From contig JAENVX010000354.1 of the NCBI GenBank assembly GCA_016650355.1, positions 1-7,218 on the forward strand: a stretch of DNA of 7,218 nt, given 5' to 3'. Positions 1-6,362 of the stretch are shown piece by piece. This DNA is from Bacteroidia bacterium (GTDB lineage Bacteria > Bacteroidota > Bacteroidia > Cytophagales > Cyclobacteriaceae). Each line of letters begins with the position of its first letter. Position 1 is the first letter of the stretch. The translations under genes were made by a program, and so were the position numbers. The notes beneath the pieces were generated by a model. It was not told the DNA's origin, made no database searches, and was given only the letters and a program-made list of their open reading frames with translations.

Positions 1-270
1 AACGCAGCCTACAGGTACAATCATCCCAAGGGAAGCTTTAGACCTTTTATCCAAGTCGGTTTCAATTATGGAGTGGCTACTAAATCGGAAACAAACCTTT
101 CATCATTCCGAAAGGATGAGCAAGGGCTTTTTGCTGGCCTTGGATTGAAAAAAGAGAGGTTTCTTATTGAAGGGCGCTATGAAAGCACAAACGCAATGTC
201 TGTCTTTAGTTTAATAAGCTCTTATACTAATTCCGTATACGTCCTACTCTCTTATCAATTAAACAAATAG
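1..270 (+). CDS. Outer-membrane beta-barrel protein, C-terminal part (5' end outside window)
   Basis: The reading frame is open from base 1 and ends with TAG at 268-270, giving 89 residues without a start. The GTG at 73 lies inside this frame and is not a likely start, because coding continues upstream of it. The residues alternate polar and hydrophobic/aromatic with Gly-rich turns (FRPFIQVGFNYG, then GLFAGLGLKKERFLIEGRYE, then SVYVLLSYQLNK). This is the pattern of consecutive antiparallel strands of an outer-membrane beta-barrel of the small porin-like/OmpA-barrel type common in Bacteroidota. The last strand lies at the extreme C-terminus, as is usual for barrels inserted by the BAM complex. 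No ligand or transport function can be inferred. The strong hairpin about 80 bp downstream probably ends its transcript. The family could be refined only with the missing N-terminal part. Confidence 0.7.
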   Translation, partial: NAAYRYNHPKGSFRPFIQVGFNYGVATKSETNLSSFRKDEQGLFAGLGLKKERFLIEGRYESTNAMSVFSLISSYTNSVYVLLSYQLNK

Positions 271-350
271 CAAAAAAGATTCTGCAAATTTCAGTATCGT
301 GCGATGATACCTTTGAAGAAAGGAGTCGCGTGAAATGTCAGCATAATAAA

Positions 351-380
351 AAAAGAGTCAGGCAACTACCTGACTCTTTT
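351..380. terminator. Bidirectional intrinsic terminator
   Basis: A perfect 12-bp inverted repeat (AAAAGAGTCAGG / CCTGACTCTTTT) surrounds the 6-base loop CAACTA. Each arm is A-rich on its outer left side and T-rich on its outer right side, so the transcript from either strand forms a stem ending in a U run. It lies about 80 bp after the stop of the plus-strand barrel gene and 27 bp after the stop of the minus-strand M16 operon. It is therefore placed to terminate both converging transcripts. Confidence 0.9.
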
Positions 381-407
381 CTATAAAGATTACAATCTTC
401 TCAAACG

Positions 408-1802
408 TTATTTTTCTTTCTGCGCATCGGTATGCAGCTTAATTTGTTTGTCTAGTAATTTTTTGTCACCCACCAGCACCAGCATCATATCTTCGTACTT
501 GAAATGATCTTTTGTCATCTGCGTCACTTTCTCAGGTGTAACCGCGTAGATGTTTTTCACCCGGTCGGTCATGTAACTATCGGTAAGGCCATGCAGGTCT
601 ATAAAATTCAACTGACCGATGATGCCACCGGGGTTTGAGTTTTGCAAGACAAAGGTGCCTGCCATGTAGCGTTGAATTCCTTCCAACTCATCTTTGGAAG
701 GTGTCTCCGTTTGCAACCGTTTAATTTCCTTTGAAATTTCCCGCAAGGATTCACCCGTATGTTCGCTTGTCACATCGGCCTGCTCATACCAAATGGAAAC
801 GCCTTTGCGATTTTGAATTGTACTGAACGGTGAATACGTATATCCTTTGTCTTCGCGAATGTTGCTGGTGATGCGCGAACCAAACGAACCGCCCAACAGA
901 GAGTTGGTCACCTGTAAGGCCACATAATCCTGATCTTGTGGAATGAGTGTAGGCAATCCAATCATGATGGTACTTTGTGGAGCATCCTTCCGGTCGATCA
1001 TTGCAATATCGTTGGTGCGCTGTTGCTTAACCGGAGGGAAGTTCGCTGCCGGTCCTTCTTTCCAGGAAGTAAACGATTCATCAATAGCTTTGCTTACGGC
1101 TGCTTCGTCAAACTTGCCCACCACATATAGTACCGATCGCTTGGCACCAAAGTTGGATTCATAAAATCCCCTGGCTTTCTCCACGGTATAGCTGTCAAGC
1201 ATTGCCTCGGTGGGGAAGTATCTTCCGTAAGGATGATCTTTATACACCATTTCAAAAAACTTTTCTGATGCCTGTGCTTGTGGCACGGATCGTTGTACGG
1301 TTAACTGTCTTTTCAAATCCGCTTTCAATCGTTCTACTTCACTGCCTGGCATCGCAGGATTCATCGTGATGTCGGCAATTACTTTAATTAATTCTGGCAC
1401 AAACTCGGAAAGAACAGAGCCGCTGATCGTAACATTGTCCATCCCCGTGCTCACATCAATGTCGCCACCCATGCCCGCTACTTTTTTAGAGATTTCTTTG
1501 AACGTTTTTGTGGTGGTTCCTTCTTTCAGCAACATGCCGGTGAGGTCTGCCAACCAAACTTCATCGGCAGCTTCATGCACATTGCCGGTTTTGATGATCA
1601 ACCGTACATCTGCTTTCGGCACAGCACCATAGGGCACCAGTGTAAAGCGCAAACCGTTGGGAAGTTGTTTTTCTTTTTTCTCAGGCAGCTTAAAATCTTT
1701 GGGTGTGCCTCCTACAGGAGCTGTTTGTTTTTGAGCTAGTGCTTGTGAACTGATGGTGGCACTAATGACCAGGCAGAGTATTGATTTAACTATCCTTTTC
1801 AT
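408..1802 (-). CDS. M16B peptidase-like, non-catalytic (R/Y) subunit, periplasmic
   Basis: This 464-residue protein has the two-lobed M16B fold length. A Sec signal peptide is visible at residues 1-23 (MKRIVKS, a hydrophobic core, then ALA before Gln24), so it should be exported to the periplasm. The N-terminal M16 domain starts near residue 45 (LPNGLRFTLVPY). At the place where active M16 enzymes have HxxEH it has D86-L-T-G-M90, so all three motif residues are replaced and it cannot bind the catalytic zinc. The C-terminal domain keeps R316 and Y323 in IREDKGYTY. This is the R-x6-Y pair that holds the substrate backbone in M16 enzymes such as insulin-degrading enzyme. It follows the catalytic M16 gene with a 4-bp ATGA overlap, which implies coupled translation and equal amounts. 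By analogy with the Sphingomonas Sph2681/Sph2682 pair it should be the substrate-binding half of a heterodimer; the substrate is unknown. Its stop codon is 27 bp before the hairpin terminator. Confidence 0.9.
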   Translation of the reverse strand: MKRIVKSILCLVISATISSQALAQKQTAPVGGTPKDFKLPEKKEKQLPNGLRFTLVPYGAVPKADVRLIIKTGNVHEAADEVWLADLTGMLLKEGTTTKTFKEISKKVAGMGGDIDVSTGMDNVTISGSVLSEFVPELIKVIADITMNPAMPGSEVERLKADLKRQLTVQRSVPQAQASEKFFEMVYKDHPYGRYFPTEAMLDSYTVEKARGFYESNFGAKRSVLYVVGKFDEAAVSKAIDESFTSWKEGPAANFPPVKQQRTNDIAMIDRKDAPQSTIMIGLPTLIPQDQDYVALQVTNSLLGGSFGSRITSNIREDKGYTYSPFSTIQNRKGVSIWYEQADVTSEHTGESLREISKEIKRLQTETPSKDELEGIQRYMAGTFVLQNSNPGGIIGQLNFIDLHGLTDSYMTDRVKNIYAVTPEKVTQMTKDHFKYEDMMLVLVGDKKLLDKQIKLHTDAQKEK

Positions 1803-3199
1803 TTGGTTTCAGCTTTAGGGTCAATAATGAGAATGGTTCTGTTGGTAGAACGCAGATATTCGGTTGCGGTCTTTTTAATCAGATCAGGTGTTACCTTCTT
1901 AAATTCTTCTTCAAGTGTATTAAGGCGAGCGGGGTCATCATCAAACAAAGCAAAACTTGCCAGCATGTCGGCTCGGCCCACGCCAAAAAAACCACCCAGA
2001 TCATCGTATAATTTTGAGCGCATCTTTACAACAGCCAGATCCAAATCTTCCTGTGTTACGGTGCTCATCAATTCACCAACGGCTTTATCTACTTGCACAA
2101 GAATGGAATCTGGCGATACGTTTGCATCATAAATCATGTCTGCCATCCAGATCATCGGGCCGCTGTAGTTGAACATGTTGCCGAGATAGTTAATGCCTCC
2201 GCTTACGCCACCCGTATAACCTTTTTCCTGCACCAGTGCGAGGTAGAGTTTGCTATCCTGACCTTGCAAGAGCATTTGATCAATCAATCCCATTGCATAA
2301 TATTCAGGTGTATTGCGTTCCGGCATTTTATAGGCCACGGCAATGGCAGGTTTGTTAGCCAGCTTGTCTTCTTTTGTAAATCTTTTTTCCGCCTCTTGGC
2401 GAGGTTCGGAGATATCTGGCTTCGCTGGTAAATCAGACATGGGAATGCCACCAAAATATTTTTCTATCCATTGCTTGGCTTCTTCTATTTCAAAATCACC
2501 TACGATTGCCAGCGATGCATTATTGGGTGCATAAAATGTTTTGAAAAACGAATCAACATCTTCAAGCTTAGCAGAGTCCAGGTCTTTCAGATCGCCATAA
2601 AAATTATGCGCATTATGCCAGTTTTCATTAGCATACTGGGGCATATCCAGCCACGGAAATCCACCGTAAGGCTGGTTGAGGACATTAACCTTTACTTCAT
2701 TCTTCACCACCCCCTGCTGGTTTGTCAGGTTTTCTTGCGTAATGGCCAAGCCACTCATCCTATCGGCCTCTGCCCAAATTGCAGTCTCCAGTTTATGCGC
2801 GGGCATTACCTCAAAGTAGTTGGTAAAATCAAAGCGGGTAGAGCCATTAAGAATTCCTCCATTCTGTTGTACCAGTTTGATGAACTCCATCTTACCAAGA
2901 TTCTTAGATCCCTGAAACATCATGTGTTCGAACAGGTGCGCAAAGCCGGTACGGTTTTTTGGTTCAATGCGAAAGCCAATGTTGTAGTAAACGGCAACCG
3001 CCACGGTAGGCGCTGTTTTATCCTGCGAGAGGGCAACCTTAAGGCCATTCTTAAGCTTGTAATATTCAACAGGCACTTTAAACGAAGTTGAGCCTTCTTC
3101 TTTTTTTAGATCGGAACAACTGCTAAATAAAAAAACCAGGACCACAATCAATCCATAAGTTTTGATGTGTTTGGGGATGGGGATGGAAACCATAGGCAT
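1799..3199 (-). CDS. M16B zinc metallopeptidase, catalytic subunit, lipoprotein
   Basis: This is a 466-residue insulinase-family (M16) peptidase. Counting from the ATG at 3199, the inverted zinc motif HLFEH is at H88-E91-H92, and the distal glutamate ligand is E168 in VVKNEVK, a spacing normal for the family. The N-terminus reads as a lipoprotein signal: basic residues, a hydrophobic stretch (GLIVVLVFLF), then SSC with Cys28, followed by SDLKKEEG. The lipobox is imperfect (Phe at -3). The acidic residues after Cys could favour surface export as in other Bacteroidota, which is inference. The C-terminal domain lacks the Arg/Tyr pair: the aligned positions are V323 and G330 in VQEKGYTGG. It therefore needs the adjacent R/Y subunit. 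The frame extends upstream to a TTG at 3253, but that start would put about 45 residues before Cys, so ATG 3199 or ATG 3193 is preferred. The substrate is unknown; peptides in the envelope are likely. Confidence 0.92.
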   Translation of the reverse strand: MPMVSIPIPKHIKTYGLIVVLVFLFSSCSDLKKEEGSTSFKVPVEYYKLKNGLKVALSQDKTAPTVAVAVYYNIGFRIEPKNRTGFAHLFEHMMFQGSKNLGKMEFIKLVQQNGGILNGSTRFDFTNYFEVMPAHKLETAIWAEADRMSGLAITQENLTNQQGVVKNEVKVNVLNQPYGGFPWLDMPQYANENWHNAHNFYGDLKDLDSAKLEDVDSFFKTFYAPNNASLAIVGDFEIEEAKQWIEKYFGGIPMSDLPAKPDISEPRQEAEKRFTKEDKLANKPAIAVAYKMPERNTPEYYAMGLIDQMLLQGQDSKLYLALVQEKGYTGGVSGGINYLGNMFNYSGPMIWMADMIYDANVSPDSILVQVDKAVGELMSTVTQEDLDLAVVKMRSKLYDDLGGFFGVGRADMLASFALFDDDPARLNTLEEEFKKVTPDLIKKTATEYLRSTNRTILIIDPKAETK

Positions 3200-3670
3200 A
3201 CTTTTTTTGATTGATGATTTAGTGCGGTGAAGATAAGATGAAGTTTTATACAAAAAGGTTTAGGAGCATGGAAATAAATTGAATCTCACTGCCCGATTGT
3301 GGACACTTACGGGCCATAATGAGCATGAAAAAAATAAAATTCAACATAGCTGGTTACACCACAAAGGAATAGTCACTAACAAAAGAGGCCAGCAACAAAA
3401 CCTGGAGTAATTCTTAGTTGGCTGTCCTCCCTAATTAAACCTTGAAGTGAGATGACCCATTTTAAAAATGTGCTCTTCATTTGGGTAGCTATGTACTTAG
3501 CTATCGTGCGCATTCGATCCCTATCAGCCACCTGTCATCAACAACAATCCGCTTTCGCTAATTTTTTTTCCGCTTCCCTTGACTTTATCACTACGTCTAT
3601 GATTACGCGTTTACCAGGCAATGCGTGGAATTTTTAATTAAGGTTTATTAAATACTAACTGCGATATGAC
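3200..3670. other. Intergenic gap with a broken minus-strand frame; no convincing gene
   Basis: The minus-strand M16 operon and the plus-strand 129-residue gene diverge from this stretch, so it must hold promoters for both, but I see no clean TAnnTTTG element. One minus-strand frame runs from 3633 to 3376 and is interrupted only by two adjacent TGA codons (3535-3540). The part after them contains an ATG (3513) and 45 codons beginning MRTIAKYIATQMKS. The part before them reads KFHALPGKRVIIDVVIKSRE and ends ADCC. It could be a decayed gene, a conserved non-coding repeat, or chance. A plus-strand frame at 3452-3637 (61 residues) overlaps it and has no recognisable features. A near-palindrome, TAGCTA-TGTACT-TAGCTA, lies at 3486-3503. 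Confidence 0.3.
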
Positions 3671-4060
3671 ATGAAAACATTTTTGATCATAGCCCTAATT
3701 GTATTGACATGGCTTGGTTGCCGTCACCAGAATAAAAAAGAACAAGATGACCTGGTTATTTATAAGACTCATCAAAAATTGAGTGCCTATAAAGAATCTG
3801 TGGATATACTAAGCGAGCACCTGATGAACCTAAACCAGCAGTTTGAGGTAGCTGAAGAAGACATCATTCTCCAAATAAAAGAATTCCAACTGATGCCTAA
3901 CGATCAGGCGCTGCAACATTTTATGAAAGCTGTTGAAAAAAAAGAAAGCGTGGAAGGGCAAATTGAAAAAACGATTTTGGAAATCAACACGCTGGCCGAT
4001 TCAGTACTAGTAACAGAAAATAGAATACAGGAAGGAATGGGATCGTTAATGATTGACTGA
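3671..4060 (+). CDS. Unknown coiled-coil protein with N-terminal export signal (possible lipoprotein)
   Basis: I do not recognise this 129-residue protein. It begins MKTFLIIALIVLTWLGC, a short basic start and hydrophobic core ending at Cys17 preceded by Gly. This suggests a lipoprotein signal peptide, although Trp at -3 and Leu at -2 make the lipobox weak. Residues 20-129 are highly charged and rich in Glu, Lys, Gln and Leu with heptad-like spacing (DILSEHLMNLNQQFEVAEED and EKKESVEGQIEKTILEINTL). A helical, coiled-coil protein held at the inner or outer membrane is therefore likely. There is no catalytic motif. The ATG at 3671 is chosen because the signal starts there. The next gene starts about 30 bp after its stop, or overlaps it by 8 bp if a TTG is used, so the two may be cotranscribed. 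Confidence 0.6.
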   Translation: MKTFLIIALIVLTWLGCRHQNKKEQDDLVIYKTHQKLSAYKESVDILSEHLMNLNQQFEVAEEDIILQIKEFQLMPNDQALQHFMKAVEKKESVEGQIEKTILEINTLADSVLVTENRIQEGMGSLMID

Positions 4061-4091
4061 CTTGAGGGGTGAAAGTCTGAACGTGATTGTA

Positions 4092-4388
4092 ATGGAAAGG
4101 AAACTTAACTTTGATAGAAACGGCAAGGACTGGTCAGAAATTACCAAAATCGAGGTTTGGGAAAAAGGACGGGTAGTTGCCTACTCCTCCGAGGATTGGC
4201 GCTGGGACATGCGGGGGAATGTGATGAAATGGTCTGAGTATGGTAACGAGAATTCTGAGTATGGTTGGGAGATCGGACATATGGACTCTGAATCTGACGA
4301 GAATAACAACGATGACAATTTACATCCCGTGAGTTTGAAAATTAAGAAGCTCAATGAGAAGTTGGTCTCGCGCAAAGATTCAAAATAG
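4092..4388 (+). CDS. Unknown small Trp-rich, acidic protein
   Basis: I do not recognise this protein. From the ATG at 4092 it has 98 residues; the same frame extends to a TTG at 4053 (111 residues) and a GTG at 4083. It has no signal peptide or membrane segment and should be cytoplasmic if expressed. It is unusually rich in tryptophan (six in the first 60 residues: KDWSE, EVWEK, EDWRWD, MKWSE, YGWEIG). It then has an acidic, Asn-rich linker (DSESDENNNDDN) and a basic C-terminal helix (KIKKLNEKLVSRKDSK). A 12-base direct repeat encodes SEYG twice, seven codons apart. The frame change relative to the preceding gene, together with the short gap, leaves open that it is the displaced C-terminal part of a longer gene. 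However, its composition differs from the coiled-coil protein upstream, so I treat it as a separate gene. Confidence 0.45.
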   Translation: MERKLNFDRNGKDWSEITKIEVWEKGRVVAYSSEDWRWDMRGNVMKWSEYGNENSEYGWEIGHMDSESDENNNDDNLHPVSLKIKKLNEKLVSRKDSK

Positions 4389-4469
4389 ACTTCCCGTTAA
4401 TAAATCGATAGGCAATTTTGATTGGTCTATCAAAATTCGCGTACGGAATCGGGCCAAAAGGCACTGGCA

Positions 4470-4499
4470 TTGTATCCTTAATAGAATCGCCTACTTTTG
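4470..4499 (+). promoter_or_regulatory. Bacteroidota-type promoter (TTG - 19 bp - TACTTTTG)
   Basis: TACTTTTG at 4492-4499 matches the Bacteroidota -7 consensus TAnnTTTG at every fixed base. A TTG at 4470-4472 stands 19 bp upstream, a normal spacing for the -33 element. Transcription would begin near 4505, leaving a leader of about 15 bases before the ATG at 4521. This is the clearest promoter in the window and suggests the 90-residue gene is transcribed on its own. An AT-rich dyad lies about 30 bp upstream. Confidence 0.5.
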
Positions 4500-4520
4500 T
4501 CATTCACCTAACCTCTTATT

Positions 4521-4793
4521 ATGGCCGTTTTTAACATTCAACAAATAAAAGAAATCAACGATTCCATTGAAGAGATCGCAAAAGTCATTAAACCAAAATG
4601 CGAGATTGGAGCACATGATAAAATTTCACTTTCGGTACTTTTAAAAACTCAAAAGCCTGCAAAGAAGGTTACGCATTTTAAATGCAAGCGTGAATATTCC
4701 GATGCTATCGTAACTCATTTTGTTAAAGAAAAGGAGGTTGTTAAAAACAGGTTTCACAAAAACAACCAATCAAACATTTTCGTCTTGAAATAA
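4521..4793 (+). CDS. Unknown small Lys-rich protein
   Basis: I do not recognise this 90-residue protein. There is no signal peptide or membrane segment. The N-terminal 25 residues look helical and amphipathic (IQQIKEINDSIEEIAKVIK). The middle has alternating hydrophobic residues (KISLSVLLKTQ), and the C-terminal half is strongly basic (KKVTHFKCKREYSD, FVKEKEVVKNRFHKNNQ) with two Cys residues and repeated THF. The basic character would allow nucleic-acid binding, but no known domain is visible and this is inference only. The start is supported by a promoter ending about 20 bp upstream. The gene is about 80 bp before the aldo/keto reductase. No terminator-like hairpin was noticed between them, so some read-through is possible. 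Confidence 0.5.
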   Translation: MAVFNIQQIKEINDSIEEIAKVIKPKCEIGAHDKISLSVLLKTQKPAKKVTHFKCKREYSDAIVTHFVKEKEVVKNRFHKNNQSNIFVLK

Positions 4794-4876
4794 TCTTTTA
4801 TTGGCGTTCCTGTATTTTAAAGTTGGGTGACATGTGATTATCTTGACGCTTAATCGAATACCTCATCAGCAATACA

Positions 4877-5866
4877 ATGGAAATAAGAAAATTTGGATCA
4901 CAAGGATTAAAAACATCTCAACTCGGTCTTGGCTGCATGGGCATGTCAGAATTTTATGGGCCAGGCGATGATGCCGAGTCGATCAAAGTTATTCACCGCG
5001 CCATCGAGCGGGGCGTCACCTTTCTGGATACATCCGATGCGTATGGACCGTTTACGAACGAGGTGTTGGTGGGCAAAGCCATCAAAGGCAAACGCGATCA
5101 GGTGTTGCTGGCTACCAAGTTTGGGATTGTTCGCGACCTCACCGACCCCAATCTGCGAAGTATAAGCGGCACACCGGCTTATGTTGCTTCAGCCTGCGAA
5201 GCAAGTTTGAAAAGATTAGATGTTGAGGTGATTGACTTATATTATCTGCACCGTGTGGATCCGGCTACGCCAATTGAAACGACCGTAGCCGCAATGGGCG
5301 ACTTAGTGAAAGCGGGAAAAGTGAAAACCCTCGGCTTGTCTGAAGTCACTCCTGCAACGCTGCGGAAAGCACATAACGTGCATCCTATTACTGCAGTGCA
5401 AAATGAATACTCGTTATGGAGTCGTGAACCAGAAGACGGGGTGCTTGCAACGTGCCAAGAGTTGGGTATTGCCTTCGTGCCTTACAGTCCGTTGGGTCGG
5501 GGATTCCTTACGGGAAACATTAAAAAATTCGATGACCTTGCAGCCGATGACTGGAGGAGACTAGCCCCACGTTTCATGGGAGATAATTTTCAGAAAAACC
5601 TGAATCTGGTAACTAAGTTGGAAGCATTTGCTGCAAAGAAAAATTGCACCATCTCGCAGCTCGCCTTAGCCTGGGTGGTAGCTCAAGGTGACAACCTCTT
5701 CCCTATTCCGGGCACCAAACGCATGAAGTATTTGGAAGAAAATATTGACGCGCTGAACGTAACGTTTTCAAAGGAAGAATTGAAAGAGTTAGACACCATT
5801 GCCCCAAAGAATGTAGCTGTTGGTAATCGCTATATGGAGGGAGCCATGAAGTTTATAAATGCGTAA
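4877..5866 (+). CDS. Aldo/keto reductase (NADPH-dependent oxidoreductase)
   Basis: This intact 329-residue protein belongs to the aldo/keto reductase superfamily and is most like the bacterial AKR13/YakC-type enzymes by its opening (MEIRKFGSQGLKTSQLGLGCMGMS). The (beta/alpha)8 barrel has the full catalytic tetrad: D51 and Y56 in LDTSDAYGP, K81 in ATKFG, and H125 in LYYLHRVD. The C-terminal cofactor segment IPGTKRMKYLEEN (residues 277-289) carries the Lys/Arg and Glu/Asn residues that bind the adenosine 2'-phosphate of NADPH. The enzyme should reduce aldehydes or ketones to alcohols in the cytoplasm; the sequence does not show its physiological substrate. The ATG at 4877 gives the standard N-terminal hairpin, so the start is well supported. 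It is transcribed towards the DUF2214 gene, and their stops are only 27 bp apart with no clear terminator between them. Confidence 0.95.
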   Translation: MEIRKFGSQGLKTSQLGLGCMGMSEFYGPGDDAESIKVIHRAIERGVTFLDTSDAYGPFTNEVLVGKAIKGKRDQVLLATKFGIVRDLTDPNLRSISGTPAYVASACEASLKRLDVEVIDLYYLHRVDPATPIETTVAAMGDLVKAGKVKTLGLSEVTPATLRKAHNVHPITAVQNEYSLWSREPEDGVLATCQELGIAFVPYSPLGRGFLTGNIKKFDDLAADDWRRLAPRFMGDNFQKNLNLVTKLEAFAAKKNCTISQLALAWVVAQGDNLFPIPGTKRMKYLEENIDALNVTFSKEELKELDTIAPKNVAVGNRYMEGAMKFINA

Positions 5867-5893
5867 GTGATCATCTTATTTCGAGCAATTCGA

Positions 5894-6337
5894 TTACGGC
5901 ATAAAACCAACACCTCTTGACATTAGCCCCGCTAATAGTGGAATTATAAAAAGTAATAATAATTCCATGCGAAGCATCCAAAAACCTGCAGGCGGAATTT
6001 TAATGAGTTCGTCCTGAGTTCCTCGGTTCTTCAGAAAAAAAATGGTGGGATAGATAGACAATAGCCCAATCGTTCCAAACAACGAAATCTTGAGAATGAA
6101 AATCCAGTTTTGGGTGTAGTACACACTGGGTTTACCAAAACTTCCCAACCACAACGTTAGGCCAGCACCTAGCAATGTAAGCGCAGCCAGACCGTACACA
6201 GCATCAATCCTGGATACACGATTTAACGCTGATCGGGTCATTTCCTTTTTGAGAAGCAAGTGCTCGGATACCAACGAACCTACTATCGCAAAAATGCTGA
6301 TGAAGTGGATGTAACGTAAAACGATTTCTGTGGTCAT
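5894..6337 (-). CDS. DUF2214 family inner-membrane protein
   Basis: This 147-residue protein has four predicted membrane helices, roughly residues 6-29, 44-66, 78-102 and 118-140, with almost no soluble domain. The layout and conserved positions match the DUF2214 family: YIHF with His11 in helix 1, SEHLLLKK (Glu25, His26) at its end, RIDAVYGLAAL in helix 2, a short YYTQNWIFILK entry into helix 3, and SIYPT later in helix 3. The biochemical function of the family is not established. Conserved His and Glu in the membrane could suggest metal, haem or redox chemistry, but that is only inference. The ATG is 25 bp after the stop of the DinB-like gene on the same strand, so the two are probably cotranscribed. 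Confidence 0.8.
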   Translation of the reverse strand: MTTEIVLRYIHFISIFAIVGSLVSEHLLLKKEMTRSALNRVSRIDAVYGLAALTLLGAGLTLWLGSFGKPSVYYTQNWIFILKISLFGTIGLLSIYPTIFFLKNRGTQDELIKIPPAGFWMLRMELLLLFIIPLLAGLMSRGVGFMP

Positions 6338-6362
6338 CGTTAAGGAACCCGGATGTTTTAAT

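Noticed and set aside
308..315. TACCTTTG on the plus strand, a perfect -7 box
   Set aside because: No TTG or TTTG stands at the right distance upstream. Any transcript would hit the hairpin terminator within about 60 bases and contains only a three-codon frame.
2471..3091. Long plus-strand open frame of 206 codons
   Set aside because: It lies wholly antisense to the catalytic M16 gene, whose zinc motif and family sequence are clear on the minus strand. It has no recognisable domain.
3200..3253. Upstream extension of the catalytic M16 gene to a TTG start
   Set aside because: It would place about 45 residues before the lipobox Cys, too long for a lipoprotein signal. Two ATG codons (3199, 3193) give normal lengths.
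3325..3372. Tiny plus-strand frame (15 codons, MKKIKFNIAG start)
   Set aside because: It is too short to distinguish from chance, with no promoter or conserved context.
3579..3603. TTGACT ... TATGAT resembling a sigma-70 promoter
   Set aside because: The spacer is only 13 bp, too short, and this promoter form is not the usual one in Bacteroidota.
3452..3637. Plus-strand frame of 61 codons in the divergent gap
   Set aside because: It has no recognisable motif and no promoter, and it overlaps the broken minus-strand frame in a different register. It is no better supported than chance.
4354..4548. Plus-strand frame of 64 codons across the gap before the Lys-rich gene
   Set aside because: It overlaps the end of one gene and the start of the next in another frame, and it covers the promoter and dyad. 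It has no features of a real protein.
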